Source: Rhizophagus irregularis
Taxonomy: Eukaryota; Glomeromycota; Glomeromycetes; Glomerales; Glomeraceae
Assembly (NCBI RefSeq): GCF_026210795.1
Contig: NC_089433.1
Coordinates: 3,311,001-3,375,000 of the forward strand
Direction: 5' to 3'
DNA: 64,000 bases
Shown piece after piece: positions 54,473 to 64,000 of the stretch; positions within the stretch are counted from its first letter, which is position 1; each line of letters begins with the position of its first letter. The position numbers and the translations under genes are program-made. The notes under the pieces were generated by a model. That model saw nothing but the letters and a program-made list of their open reading frames with translations. It was not told the origin of the DNA and did no database searches.

Positions 54473-57400
54473 TCAGTATTTCGTTGGTATAAATCGGCCA
54501 AGAATATGATGAACTGGAATAATACAGTCGCGGGATTCTGGGTAAAACTCGGTACCACATAATTCAACATTGCATATTTCGTCATCTCTAACTCTGAAAT
54601 GATACCGAATATTTGATGATTCTGCAGGTTTATACCAGCGAATAAATGCTAGATTATGTTTGGATAACCCATCCGGCAAATTAACGGCATGTGTAAAAAA
54701 GTATTGGACTTGTCCAGGATAGCAATCGATATCACCACTTTCTGTCATAAATTTTGCCAAGATAAATGAGCTTTTTACATGACGTGATGATATCGAAGAG
54801 CCGAATATTTCAGAACCAATTCGGCACCTTCCAAATTGATTCATTTTAATTTGAACTATTATCGAATCTTCTGCACCCTCTCCAAATGGTTTTCGAAATT
54901 CCATCGTTTCGTAGCTCGCCATGTAGTATTCAACTATTAAGTCAAGCATATCACTTGACATTACAATATCGTTAAATACTGGTCTGAGCATTTCGCCCAG
55001 AAATGCTTCTTTTCCTGTGGTGGTCGATTCATGAATGTTTCTTGAAGTCAACCAAAATCGCCTCATTTCATCAGCAGAAAATTGGTCGGCTTCTGATAGA
55101 GAGCCAACAGATGGTCTATTACTAATCAAATCTAGGCCCTTTGATTCCACGCCGGAATTAATGATATTACTGATTTGATTATCAAACATCAGGCGGCGCA
55201 TAATTTCCGGTTCAATTTTCCTCCTGCTATTCGGAAAAGAGCCTAAATTTATTTTAAACAAAAGTTGATAAAAATGCATTATTTTAGAAAGTAACAAGAA
55301 TATTTAAAATATTATACCTAGCATGCCATTCATGCACTCAAAGGAAAAATACCAGAATGTATATAAAGGTCCATAGTCGAGTGAGCATTCACATAAGTGA
55401 AGTGATAAATGTAAATTCGGTGTGATTTTATCACGACCGTAATTTTCTTCTATCAACTTCACTAGGTTAATTAGCTTCTGATGCGCCTCTCTTATGAAAT
55501 CGACTTCTACAATTCGACTTACTGAAATTGAACAAATTCTCACAAAATTCATGAGAATTTTCTGGTCATTCTCAGAAAGATGTTCCCAGAGAGAGACTGT
55601 TGCATATATTGTAAAAAATATTCGCCATTGATCTGCAGTAAAATTTGAAAACCCATCTCCACAATCGACTTTTCCCGGGATTCGACCCAAGTCAGCTGGA
55701 ACTTTAAATTCATCTATTTTTTTCTGAACTGTTTTCAAAATATGTGTTGTTAATACGCCATTTTCGATCCAAAGTCTTCTTACAATCCATTTTGCGATGC
55801 CCAGAAACAAGCAGTGCATCGGATTGATTGTAATGAACTGAATTGGATCGAAATATGGTAGACGCAATAATTTGGACCATCTAACTCCAGTTTGCTTTAC
55901 AAATCGCTTTCTTGCTGCGTCCGAATTACAGCGTCTCCATCCTATAGCATCTTGACGATGTTGAGCCGAATCATGGCAAGTAAACCATTCGTCCATTTCA
56001 TTTATCCCAGCGAAATTATGCTGCCGATTTTTATAATTCACCTTCTTTTCGCATCTATGACACGACACCAAAGCGGAAATATGTCCGCAAATTTTTCTTG
56101 CAGCCGGTATGTCACATGAAACAAGAATCAGAGCTGCGCGAATTCTTTTCCCTTCTTGACATTCATACGTTTTATTTAATGTCACTCCTTCCCAAAGTGA
56201 CTTCAACTCATCAATGATTGGCACCAGATAGTGGTTAATCTTATGTAAACTTACTTCATCTGGGCCGGGTAATAAGCCAAGAATCAAGATATTATTGCGC
56301 TTGAATCTGACATCCCTCGGAAGGTTACTGATTGCAGCGTATATTACTCCAGTGCTGTGGATTTTGCCGTCGAAAGGTTGAAACCAATCCAAATTTAAAA
56401 TTAATCCGAGGTGCGAATCAGCAACATCAGATCGGAAAAAATTATTTGAACTTTCATCTGTCGTTTCTTTAAAAGTTTTCCAAACTTCACCATCGTATAT
56501 ATCAGTTAGGATATTATCGAAAGTTGGACGATTTATCCAATGCCTTAGAGAATTTTCAAAGTTAGGTTGACGATACATTGCTTCCAATTGCTGCTTAATA
56601 CTCACAAACGGAAATAATAATTCAGGTTTGATTGAAATTTGGTTATTTAACAATGTTGTTTTCTGTGCCAAAGGTGTTTGGCACAACCTTAATCTTCGAG
56701 TTGTCGAATTAGGAAATTCGACATGGCAACACTTCATGATGGCAGGTTGCTCATTTTGGAGAAAACTTTTTATTTCCTGTTTGTTGTATAATTTGTGGCA
56801 TTTGGAACACGTTACAAAACTATGAAACCGGTCTTCAAGATTAAGGGCTTTTCTTGCTAGATATAAAGTGTCAGGAAATGTGTCAAAATCAGGACTACCG
56901 ATTTCTGTTAGAACAAGCTTCAAGAATTTTATCAATGATTCTGTAGCTGTTTCTGGTAAGTTAAACCTGGTTCGGAAGCTCATGATCCATAATAATATCC
57001 ATAAGAACCGATTATTTATTGATTGTTCAGTATCAGAATCTTGAAATGGTTCGAAAGGTGGACATGAATAATCTTCAAAAATTTCGTGGTATTCGTCATC
57101 ATTGGATGGTTCATTATCGGATGATTCATTTCTATCATCGATATTTGCATCTTCCTCCATAGTATATTCAGAAGATTCAGAAGATTTATCATCTACTATA
57201 TCTCCTAATTCAGCAATTATAACCGGTCAAACATATTTTCTTGATCGTTGTCTACTAGGCAATTCAGCTTCCAATTCTCTCATTCGTGGTTCATCTGATA
57301 TTGAGGCACTTTCGTATGGTTCGTCACTAGGCAATTCAGCTTCATCAGGTAGATGTACTTCTGTTCTTTCTGAATCATCATCCTCTGAATCTTGGTTAAT

Positions 57401-57631
57401 TTCATGGATAGTTTTCGTACAAGGATCTACTAATCGTCCATTACATTCAGAACAATTACATGCAACTAACCTTCCAATACGTGATGATGTAGGATAAGAT
57501 TGATTTAAAGATTCTTCGTCAATTATATTTGACACTGATCTGGTTCTTTGTATACGTGATGAAGGTATGGCATGAGGTCTAGAATCTGATTTTTCATTGA
57601 GTATACTTGATAATGATCTTTTTCTCGTCAT
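54473..57631 (-). pseudogene. Plavaka/CACTA (Tnp2-type) transposase with one internal UGA
   Basis: Two exons, 57631-55318 and 55242-54473 (intron GTATAA...TTTAG), give 1,028 codons with a single in-frame TGA at 57229-57227, after SRQRSRKYV. Residues 1-134 are a basic then acidic Ser-rich region with a CNCSECNGR motif. After the stop come an acidic stretch and a Cys pair (CSKCHKLY ... CCHVEF). Then the Tnp2-like core: LILNLDWFQPFDGKIHSTG, VIYAAISNLPRDVRFKRNNI, ILGLLPGPDEVSLHKINHYL, SCHRCEKK, and GIAKWIVRRLW. The C-terminal half has CYPGQVQYFFTHAVNLPDG, LAFIRWYKPAESSNIRYHF and DCIIPVHHILGRF, a conserved block of glomeromycotan and basidiomycete Plavaka transposases. TGA could be a CGA to TGA change. 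With that stop the 618-aa downstream part might still start at Met 57160. Confidence 0.8.
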
Positions 57632-57699
57632 TTTTGTGAACGTTTTTCAAAATAAAGTTAATTGTTAATAATATATCAATAATATCAATATAATTCGTT

Positions 57700-58400
57700 T
57701 AAAATACTTAAATTAGAATAAATTTTATTAAAATCATCAACTGCGTCGATGTAATACTAAATTTATTAAAATCATCGATTTACACTTAAATTATAAATAT
57801 AAATCATTCGATTAATAATATTGATAATAAAATAGACTATTCGATCGATCAGTATGATGGCGAAAGTTTCTTAAAGTTTAATTTTTTAAACAACTTCATT
57901 TTTTCTCACCAACCTTTTTCTTTTTAGAGTTTAATCTTTTTAGAGTTTAATTGTCGATATAATACTTAAATTATATTAAATTTATTAAAATCATCAACTA
58001 TCACTTAAATTATAAATATTACATGATGTCGATTTGCGTTCAAATCGTTCGATTAATAATATTAATAATAAAATAGACTATTCGATCAGTATGATGGCGA
58101 AAGTTTCTTAAAGTTTAATTTTTTAAACAACTTCATTTTTTCTCACCAACCTTTTTCTTTTTAGAGTTTAATCTTTTTAGAGTTTAATTGTCGATATAAT
58201 ACTTAAATTATATTAAATTTATTAAAATCATCAACTATCACTTAAATTATAAATATTACATGATGTCGATTTGCGTTCAAATCGTTTGATTAATAATATT
58301 AATAATAAAATAGACTATTCGATCAGTATGATGGCGAAAGTTTCTTAAAGTTTAATTTTTTAAATAAAACTTCATTTTTTCTCACCTTTTCTTTTTAGAG
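57700..58400. repeat. About 240-bp tandem repeats between the divergent transposon genes
   Basis: Three tandem units, the first diverged and the third shortened. Each contains ATAGACTATTCGATCAGTATGATGGCG, AAGTTTCTTAAAGTTTAATTTTTTAAA, CTTCATTTTTTCTCACC and a TTTTTAGAGTTTAAT run. The third unit leads directly into the plus-strand gene. Position suggests a bidirectional promoter or transposase-binding array. Confidence 0.8.
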
Positions 58401-58446
58401 TTTTAACGTCTAATACTCTTCGCAACCAAAAAAAAATAAAAAAATA

Positions 58447-60508
58447 ATGAGCCAAAATTCGCAACCAAAAAAAATAATGATCCAAAATAGAAAAAATAAA
58501 AATACTGAAAAAGGTTTGGCTAGTGATAATCAAAATAAAACGATTACTAACATCAATAAAAGTTTGTCTAATATTCAACAAGCTGTTGAAGGGACTGCCA
58601 CGCCAATTCATGAGCGAGCTCAAACTACTAACATCAATAAAAGTTCATCTAATATCCAACAAGCTGTTGAAGGGACTGCCACCCCAATTCATGAGCGAGC
58701 TCAAACTACTAACATCAATAAAAATTCGTCCAATACTCAACCACCATCTACTGCGCCAAGTCATGAACGAGCTCAAAGTGTAAAAGAGAGATATAAAAAT
58801 CTTCGGCTTCCAGATTCGTCCAATACTCAACCACCATCTGCTGCGCCAAGTCATGAACGAGTCCAAAGTTAAAAGAGAGATATAAAAATCTTCGGCTTCC
58901 GGTCAGATATCAAACTAATGAACCTACCCGCGATGATGATGATGCATCAACAGGTCTGTATCGTGTATATATCGTCAGTTAGATTTAGTATTTTTTTTTT
59001 TGTTGATTTTACATTTTTATACAGAGAATCGGAGGTTATCTCAAGAAGTATCCGATTTGCGTGCAAAGTGTTTACAGTTAGAACGACGAAATAATGAATT
59101 AACCAAACATACAGCTGTCGTTGCCACTGAAATAGCTCGCTTATGAGAAGATAACGAATTTCTTGCTGGTGTTAACGCAGAATTCGGTTCTGAAAATGAC
59201 GACTTGAAAGAAGAGGTTAACGAATTAAAAACGAAACTCGAACAATACCAGATACGATCATCATCTGAAAGCCTTGATTTTATTGATGTTCCAGCAGAAC
59301 GGTTAGCAAAACGGTTCAAATCGAATGGGTCAAAAAAAGTAAAGAAGACGGTACACTACACCGAAAATCAACCAAAAGAAGAACAAGAAGAACAACGTGA
59401 AAAGGAGGTGAGGGTTTGTAATTTTGTAATTTTAGGCAGAATTGTACAGTCTTTATACTTTTATACTAATTGTTCCGATTTAAAGATTGAAATGAAAATG
59501 ATCCTCAAAACTATTAAACCTAATGACAATTTGGATGATAATGAAACGTTTAATAGTCCAAAAAATGTTGAAATTCGCAGTAGATTAATTCCCGAACTTC
59601 GAAGGGCGATGTTTTCGAATTATAAACCTTCAGTAGCACAATTGACAAACTGGTTAAGCGCCCTCTATAAGTCGCAAAGATCACAAATACAACTGAAAAA
59701 AAGTGGAAAAAGCGACGAGGACAGTTGCAGAGTTCACAACAACAGTCGCGTACAAAATGTAAAATTGTCGAATTTTTTCCTTTATCATCATGTTAATGAT
59801 TTATGCTAATTTTCTTATATATTTATCATTTAAGAAAAAATTGTGTCGAATTAAGGCTGCAAAGGATCTTTATAGGAAAAGTGACGAAAGAATAATTGGT
59901 TATGAAAAACGCCAATTATTAAAAATGTTGGCAAATCGATCTTACCACTCACCGGAAATCAGTGAGTCAGATGAAGAGAATCCAGATAAGATGATCGTAT
60001 GCGTCTATGATTATTCTTGGCGATCACAAGAGGTTTATACTTCGATATTTATTATACTTCGATATTTATTATACTTCGATATTTATTATACTTCGATATT
60101 TATACTTCGATATTTATACTTCGATATTTATACTTTGATATTTATACTTCGATATTTATACTTCGATATATCACTCTTGTTCCTTTCTTTATTTTGTATT
60201 TATTTTATTTATATTGTCTTTTTTAGCTAAAAAATTTACTTCAAAACGTCATCGACTCACATTCAGCAGATATTCAAATGGCAAAATTACAACGACCTCG
60301 CCAGTATGATGATGAAGTTCAACACTTCGACCGAATGCACCCTGAAGATGCTCCACAATGGTCATATGTTGAGCAAGAGGATTTTATATATGATACGGAA
60401 ATTGATAGTAGAAGTGGTTTCGACGAAGATGAAGACTATGGTGAAGAAACGGAAGAGGTATTAATCGATAGTCAAAAAAGTGGAGCCGGTGATGATTTAG
60501 CTGAATGA
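58447..60508 (+). pseudogene. Second (accessory) gene of the CACTA element, coiled-coil acidic protein
   Basis: Exon-like blocks: 58447-58953, 59025-59407, 59486-59758, 59835-60032 and 60227-60508, with GT...AG borders. The N-terminal part has two copies of NINKSxSNIQQAVEGTATP-IHERAQT and two of SSNTQPPSxAPSHERxQS. A one-base loss at 58869-58872 (GTAAAA to TAAAA) breaks the second KERYKNLRLP unit. The next exon is a coiled coil (SQEVSDLRAKCLQLERRNNE) with an in-frame TGA near 59143 (LARL*EDNEF). Later exons encode RRAMFSNYKPSVAQLTNWLSALY, a basic CRIKAAKDLYRKSDERI, and an acidic C-terminus (APQWSYVEQEDF ... DEDEDYGEETEE). It is probably a DNA-binding partner of the transposase; I do not recognise a named domain. 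Confidence 0.6.
60036..60171 (+). repeat. Tandem ACTTCGATATTTATT repeats inside an intron
   Basis: About ten 12-15-bp units of TACTTCGATATTTAT(TA) fill the last intron of the CACTA accessory gene (60033-60226). Confidence 0.75.
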
Positions 60509-60631
60509 AGCGGGACTATCGATTACATTTATTTTAAAATTTTTTTTTCATGTATTATTTGTAAATATTTCTGATAATTAATATATAACGATAATAAATT
60601 TAAATCGAATTTTTTATATATAATAATTTTC

Positions 60632-60833
60632 CGAATTTAGTATGATTTAGTCTGATTTATGTCCGATTTAAGTTTCGAAGTACATCTGATTGACTGTCCG
60701 AATTTAGTATGATTTAGTTCTGATTTATGTCCGATTTAAGTTCCGAAGTACATCTGATTGACTGTCCGAATTTAGTATGATTTAGTTCTGATTTATGTCC
60801 GATTTAAGTTCTGAAGTACATCTGATTGGCAGT
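60632..60833. repeat. Right subterminal 68-bp tandem repeats of the CACTA element
   Basis: Three copies of a 67-68-bp unit beginning GTCCGAATTTAGTATGATTT and containing TGTCCGATTTAAGTT and ACATCTGATTG. More dispersed TCGGAT/ATCCGA words follow up to the terminal repeat. Confidence 0.8.
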
Positions 60834-60948
60834 CAATCGGATAACAATCGGAATATATTTTTTTGTAAAAATTGGACATATTTCAGCCGTAATTTGACCT
60901 AAAATCGGATATCCGATTTTTAGCCAATTTGCCTTATTTCGACTAGTG

Positions 60949-61739
60949 TATTGTTTATATTGTTCAAATTGGTCTCATTTTTCCGTATATTTTTACATTT
61001 AGATCATATACATCAATTATAATTTGATTGTTTTAGTGATTATTAATGATTGTTAGACAATCATTTAGTATAGTTGTAATACTGTTTTAACGTTATCATT
61101 ATACAATTATAAGTATTATAACTACGTTTTTGACAATTCTGAAATTTATTAATATAAAAAAAATAGTTTACCATTTTTTACATTGAAAAACTTAAATTCA
61201 CAGCATCATTACGATATATCTAACAACACTGTTATAGCATTATTTATTTATTTATTTTATGTGAAGCCGGAAAGACTATTTAAGAGAACATAGAATCTAA
61301 AAGACCTTGCCCAACCTTTAGTCCATCATCCACCCAAAGATCTGGACGGACCCATACTTCTTGTTATATAGACTGATCCTGAATTACTACAAATAGAGGA
61401 ACAGGTACCCCACCGGAAAAAATAAAATCAATTAAATGACGAGCACTAATCCGTATTTTTCTTTCAACTCATAAGGTTGCCACCTGTAAATACTGTAAGA
61501 GGTGGAATGGTTTACACTATTTTAAGTTGTTAAAAAAAATTGAAAACATAAACGAACCAAAATGCTAAAAAGCATGTACAAATAGAAACTATTTTATATA
61601 AATCTATATATAAAAGTTAATGAACATGTACTATATATCATTATTAGAAGAACTCTTTTCCAAATCCCTTGAAGTGGAGATTATACAAACCTTTTTATAT
61701 TTATGGATACCGTAATGAGAATCTAAATCACAGGTCGAA
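60949..61739. other. Intergenic region, nothing recognised
   Basis: AT-rich sequence to the right of the CACTA element; no supported gene or repeat. Confidence 0.45.
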
Positions 61740-62720
61740 GGGGCACCATTGTCCAAAATTCAAAAAATGCAAATTCCCCATTTTCCTGGAAAATGGTGGG
61801 AAATTGTGGAAAATGCTGCATTACGCTGAGCAATTTTTTGGAATAGCATTGTTACAACATTGTCCGATTTAGCAAATCTTATGAAATTTTGGGAAAATGC
61901 TACATTATATCTCAAATGTAACATTTTTGTAACATTTCGTAACATTGTTATAACATTGTCATTAAAATCAAATTTTGCTTTTTTTTTGTCAAATGTTCCA
62001 ATTTTCTTGCAAATGGTGCATTTTTATGAAAATGCCACATTTTATCTCCAATGTGATATCATTGTAACAACATTTCATAAAATTGTTATAACATTGTCAA
62101 TTAAAATCAAATTTTGTTAAATATTCCGATTTCCTAGCAAATGGTGCATTTTTTTATGAAAATTCTATATTTTTTGTCAAATGTTGCATATTTTTAGCAA
62201 ATTTTATGTTTTTTTGGTCAAATGTTTCACTTTCGTCAGAATGTTAAAATGTTACATTTTTTTTTGAAAATGCTCAATAATATGGCATTACACTGGAAAA
62301 TGTAGCATTTCACCAAATTACACTAAAAAGCATCACAATTATCACATTTTTTGGAAAATTCCACATTACATTAAATTATACTAAAAAATGTAGCACTATA
62401 CTAAATTATGTGGCATTGCACTAAAAAATACCACAATTACACTAGACAAAATAGCATTACACTAAAAAGTACCACAATTATCACATTTTTTAGAAAATTT
62501 CGTGTTATGTAACATTATGCTAGAAAATGCGGAATTGCACTAAAAACGTGGAATTGCACTAAAAAATGCGGAATTGCACTAAAAAATGTGGAATTGCACT
62601 AAAAAACGCAGAATTGCACTAAAAACGCAGAATTGCACTAAAAAACGTGGAATTGCACTAAAAAACACAAAAAAATACTACAATTACACAGGATAATGTA
62701 GCATTACACTTAATTACATT
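61740..62720. repeat. Low-complexity block of AAATGT/ACATTT-type motifs
   Basis: From 61740 to 62250 variants of AACATTGT, AAATGTTGCATTTT and GAAAATG recur. From 62280 to 62720 variants of GCATTACACTAAAAAATG dominate and become a clean minisatellite (separate entry). Non-coding, and probably expanded by slippage. Confidence 0.6.
62519..62670 (+). repeat. 20-bp minisatellite, about seven copies
   Basis: Head-to-tail copies of GGAATTGCACTAAAAAATGC with variation between ATGC, ATGT, ACGC and ACGT at the junction and one-base length differences (19-20 bp). Confidence 0.8.
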
Positions 62721-63170
62721 AAAATTGTTAGGATAATTTTTATTAAAATTACGGACATTATTAAATTTATAATATTTATATTCTAACGCATTATTTAACA
62801 TTAAATTCACATTGTTAATATTAACAATGTATCAACACGATGTGTTGTTTAATTTATACGAAACCTTACTACTGAAGACTCCCTCTTTTTGTCACTATAA
62901 ACAGGCGGAGGGAGCAGCAATGGCTCTCCCCCTATAGGTACTTTATGGCCTCTACCTGTTTACAGAGGAGGGGCTTTTCGTAAAGTTATTAGATAGATAT
63001 ATATATATGTATATATATAAGTATATATATACATCTATCAAAAAAATTATAATAAAAAAAAAATTTTTTTCGGGGAAAATGCCCCTATTTATATAAAATT
63101 ATATATCACGTGCGTCACGTGATATTACTTAATAATTACCACAGCTTCAACTGCGGTATAATGAAAAAAA
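62721..63170. other. Intergenic region with G/C-rich imperfect palindrome
   Basis: 62880-62985 has AAACAGGCGGAGGG and CCTCTACCTGTTTACAGAGG around a short AT-richer spacer, an imperfect inverted arrangement. 63105-63122 is ATCACGTGCGTCACGTGAT. Neither is assignable to a known feature. Confidence 0.35.
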
Positions 63171-63205
63171 AAAATTAAGCTTTTTTTAGCAAAAAGCTTA
63201 ATTTT
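63171..63205. repeat. Perfect 15-bp stem hairpin
   Basis: AAAATTAAGCTTTTT, a 5-nt loop TTAGC, then AAAAAGCTTAATTTT. It could be a transcript-end hairpin or a tiny foldback; no promoter or gene nearby decides this. Confidence 0.55.
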
Positions 63206-63227
63206 TTTTTCTCACGGCCTTTATTTC

Positions 63228-63372
63228 TCCTTTCTTTCGCCCTTTACCTTCCTTTCTCTCTCACCTTCCCCTTCCCTCTTTCTTTCACCTTCACCTTCAC
63301 CTTCCCTCCCATTCTCCTTCGCCCTTTCCCCTTCTCTTTCTCTCCCCTTCCCCTTTTCCCCTTTTCCTTCCT
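63228..63372 (+). repeat. Polypyrimidine tract of about 145 nt
   Basis: Almost unbroken C/T sequence (CCTTTACCTTCC, TTCACCTTCACCTTCACC and similar). It sits upstream of an AG (63409-63410) and the microexon array, where it could serve as a promoter or splicing tract. The complementary strand's Lys/Gly/Arg-rich frame is composition-driven and not called. Confidence 0.6.
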
Positions 63373-63410
63373 ACTATTATTAACAATAACCATATTAATT
63401 ATGTAATCAG

Positions 63411-64000
63411 CGTCGGAATCTTCCAATGAAATGGTAAGTTTCGAAGCGTTTCGCTTCGAAACTTTTAATAATTTTTTTTTTATTTTTTAGAAGCGTTTCT
63501 AACGCTTCTTATACTTTCTTTTTTTAGGTCTTTTGGTATTCGTCTTCAGAAAGCCAGGAAATGGGTAAGTTTCGAAGCGTTTCGCTTCAAAACTTATTTT
63601 TTTTATTAATTCCTTTTAGGAAACATTTCTAACGCTTCCTTTTTTTTTGTGTAGGCTTCCGGTGTTTTGATTTCGGGAAACGAAGAACTGAAAGGTAGCT
63701 TTCCGTTTCGAAAACTAAAAAAAAAAAATAATAAAAAATTTTTTTTTTTATAAGGAACGTTTTTAACGATCCTTTATTTTTTTTTATAGGTCTTTCTGGC
63801 GTATTCAACTTGGAAAAACGAAATGGTAAGTTTCAAGGCGTTTGCCTCGAAACTTTTTCTAAATTCTTTTTTTTTAGGAAACATTACTGATGTTTCCTTT
63901 TTTTTTGTAGGATTTACGGTGTTTGAGTTTGGGAAATGAGGAAACTAAAGGGTAAGTTGCGAAACTCTTCGAACCCTTTTTTAAAAAATTAAATTTTTTT
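63411..64000 (+). other. Tandem microexon / hairpin mini-intron array (continues past window)
   Basis: Exon-like segments at 63411-63433, 63528-63564, 63655-63694, 63790-63825 and 63911-63951 (23, 37, 40, 36 and 41 nt). Each is followed by GTAAGT (once GTAGCT) and preceded by a poly-T stretch and AG. Segments 2 and 4 resemble each other (GTCTTT.TGG.GTATTC...AAATG), as do 3 and 5 (CGGTGTTT...GGGAAA.GA...ACT.AAAG), so the repeat is two exons long. Each roughly 85-95-nt intron has one hairpin just after the donor (TTTCGAAGCG-TTT-CGCTTCGAAA in the first) and a second before the acceptor (AAGCGTT-TCT-AACGCTT). The reading VFWYSSSESQEM/GFRCFDFGKRR/TERSFWRIQLGKTKW is open across four segments; a stop follows in the fifth. 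Whether it is translated is unknown. Confidence 0.55.

Larger units (their letters stand above)
53904..60948. mobile_element. CACTA/Plavaka-like DNA transposon (7,045 bp)
   Basis: Begins CACTAGTCGAAATAAGGCAAAT and ends with its near complement (ATTTGCCTTATTTCGACTAGTG). It is flanked by TATT on both sides (53900-53903 and 60949-60952). Both ends have subterminal repeats. Inside are a minus-strand transposase (57631-54473) and a divergent plus-strand accessory gene (58447-60508), separated by tandem repeats. Both genes carry disabling changes, so this copy is probably non-autonomous now. Confidence 0.85.

Noticed and set aside
53904-60948. Plus-strand frames opposite the transposase (for example 57102-57497)
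   Set aside because: Antisense shadows of Ser/Glu-rich coding sequence; no independent signal.
62880-62985. tRNA or small structured RNA gene in the GC-richer patch
   Set aside because: No cloverleaf, no TTCGANNC T-loop and no D-arm; only an imperfect inverted arrangement.
63244-63426. Lys/Gly/Arg-rich 60-residue minus-strand frame
   Set aside because: Composition-driven translation of a polypurine strand; it starts inside the microexon array.

Overview
This is an AT-rich, intron-dense, repeat-loaded eukaryotic window. Short introns (about 50-100 nt, GTANGT...TTTAG), a large tyrosine-kinase-like (TKL) kinase family with the TSGNEKID/HRDFHTGN signature, and the transposon families present all point to a glomeromycotan fungus close to Rhizophagus. 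That assignment is inference from family resemblance, not a database match.

Layout. 1-865: 3' part of a SAM-dependent methyltransferase. 2213-3941: a Ser/Asn-rich acidic protein with an N-terminal Cys motif. 3.9-10.1 kb: gene-poor sequence holding small foldback elements, a degenerate telomere-like tract and a diverged 0.4-kb direct duplication. 10-13.5 kb: kinase locus A. 17.4-18.0 kb: relic of a kinase module. 21.6-36.2 kb: one kinase gene (locus BC) split by a solo-LTR-like element, which is itself split by an 11.1-kb Ty3/gypsy retrotransposon with identical 607-bp LTRs. 37.1-38.6 kb: a Mutator-like MITE holding a hAT-like MITE. 39-42.5 kb: kinase locus D, decayed. 43.7-45.7 kb: a SERINC/TMS1 membrane protein gene. 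49.0-52.7 kb: kinase locus E, intact. 53.9-60.9 kb: a complete but mutated CACTA/Plavaka-like DNA transposon. 61.7-62.7 kb: low-complexity and minisatellite DNA. 63.4-64.0 kb: a tandem array of 36-41-nt exon-like segments separated by hairpin-bearing mini-introns, running off the window.

Three things stand out. (1) The integrase ORF of the Ty3 element begins with about 200 residues of a thymidylate/deoxynucleotide-kinase-like P-loop kinase. The same element has a UGA-CUA stop between gag and protease in one frame, and carries near its 3' end a decayed tRNA-Gly-like sequence whose acceptor strand matches the primer-binding site. (2) The kinase loci are exon arrays: a hinge + zinc-knuckle + kinase N-lobe module repeated four or more times upstream of one complete kinase. 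The repeats have lost the glycine loop, while the last module keeps it. Locus E is open throughout (about 1,039 aa); A, BC and D are partly decayed. (3) The terminal array at 63.4-64.0 kb has paired, apparently co-varying hairpins in each intron, one of them presenting a branch-site-like CTAAC.

Many lesions are one- or two-base changes, often near homopolymers, so some could be assembly errors. RNA and read data would be needed to separate error from decay.
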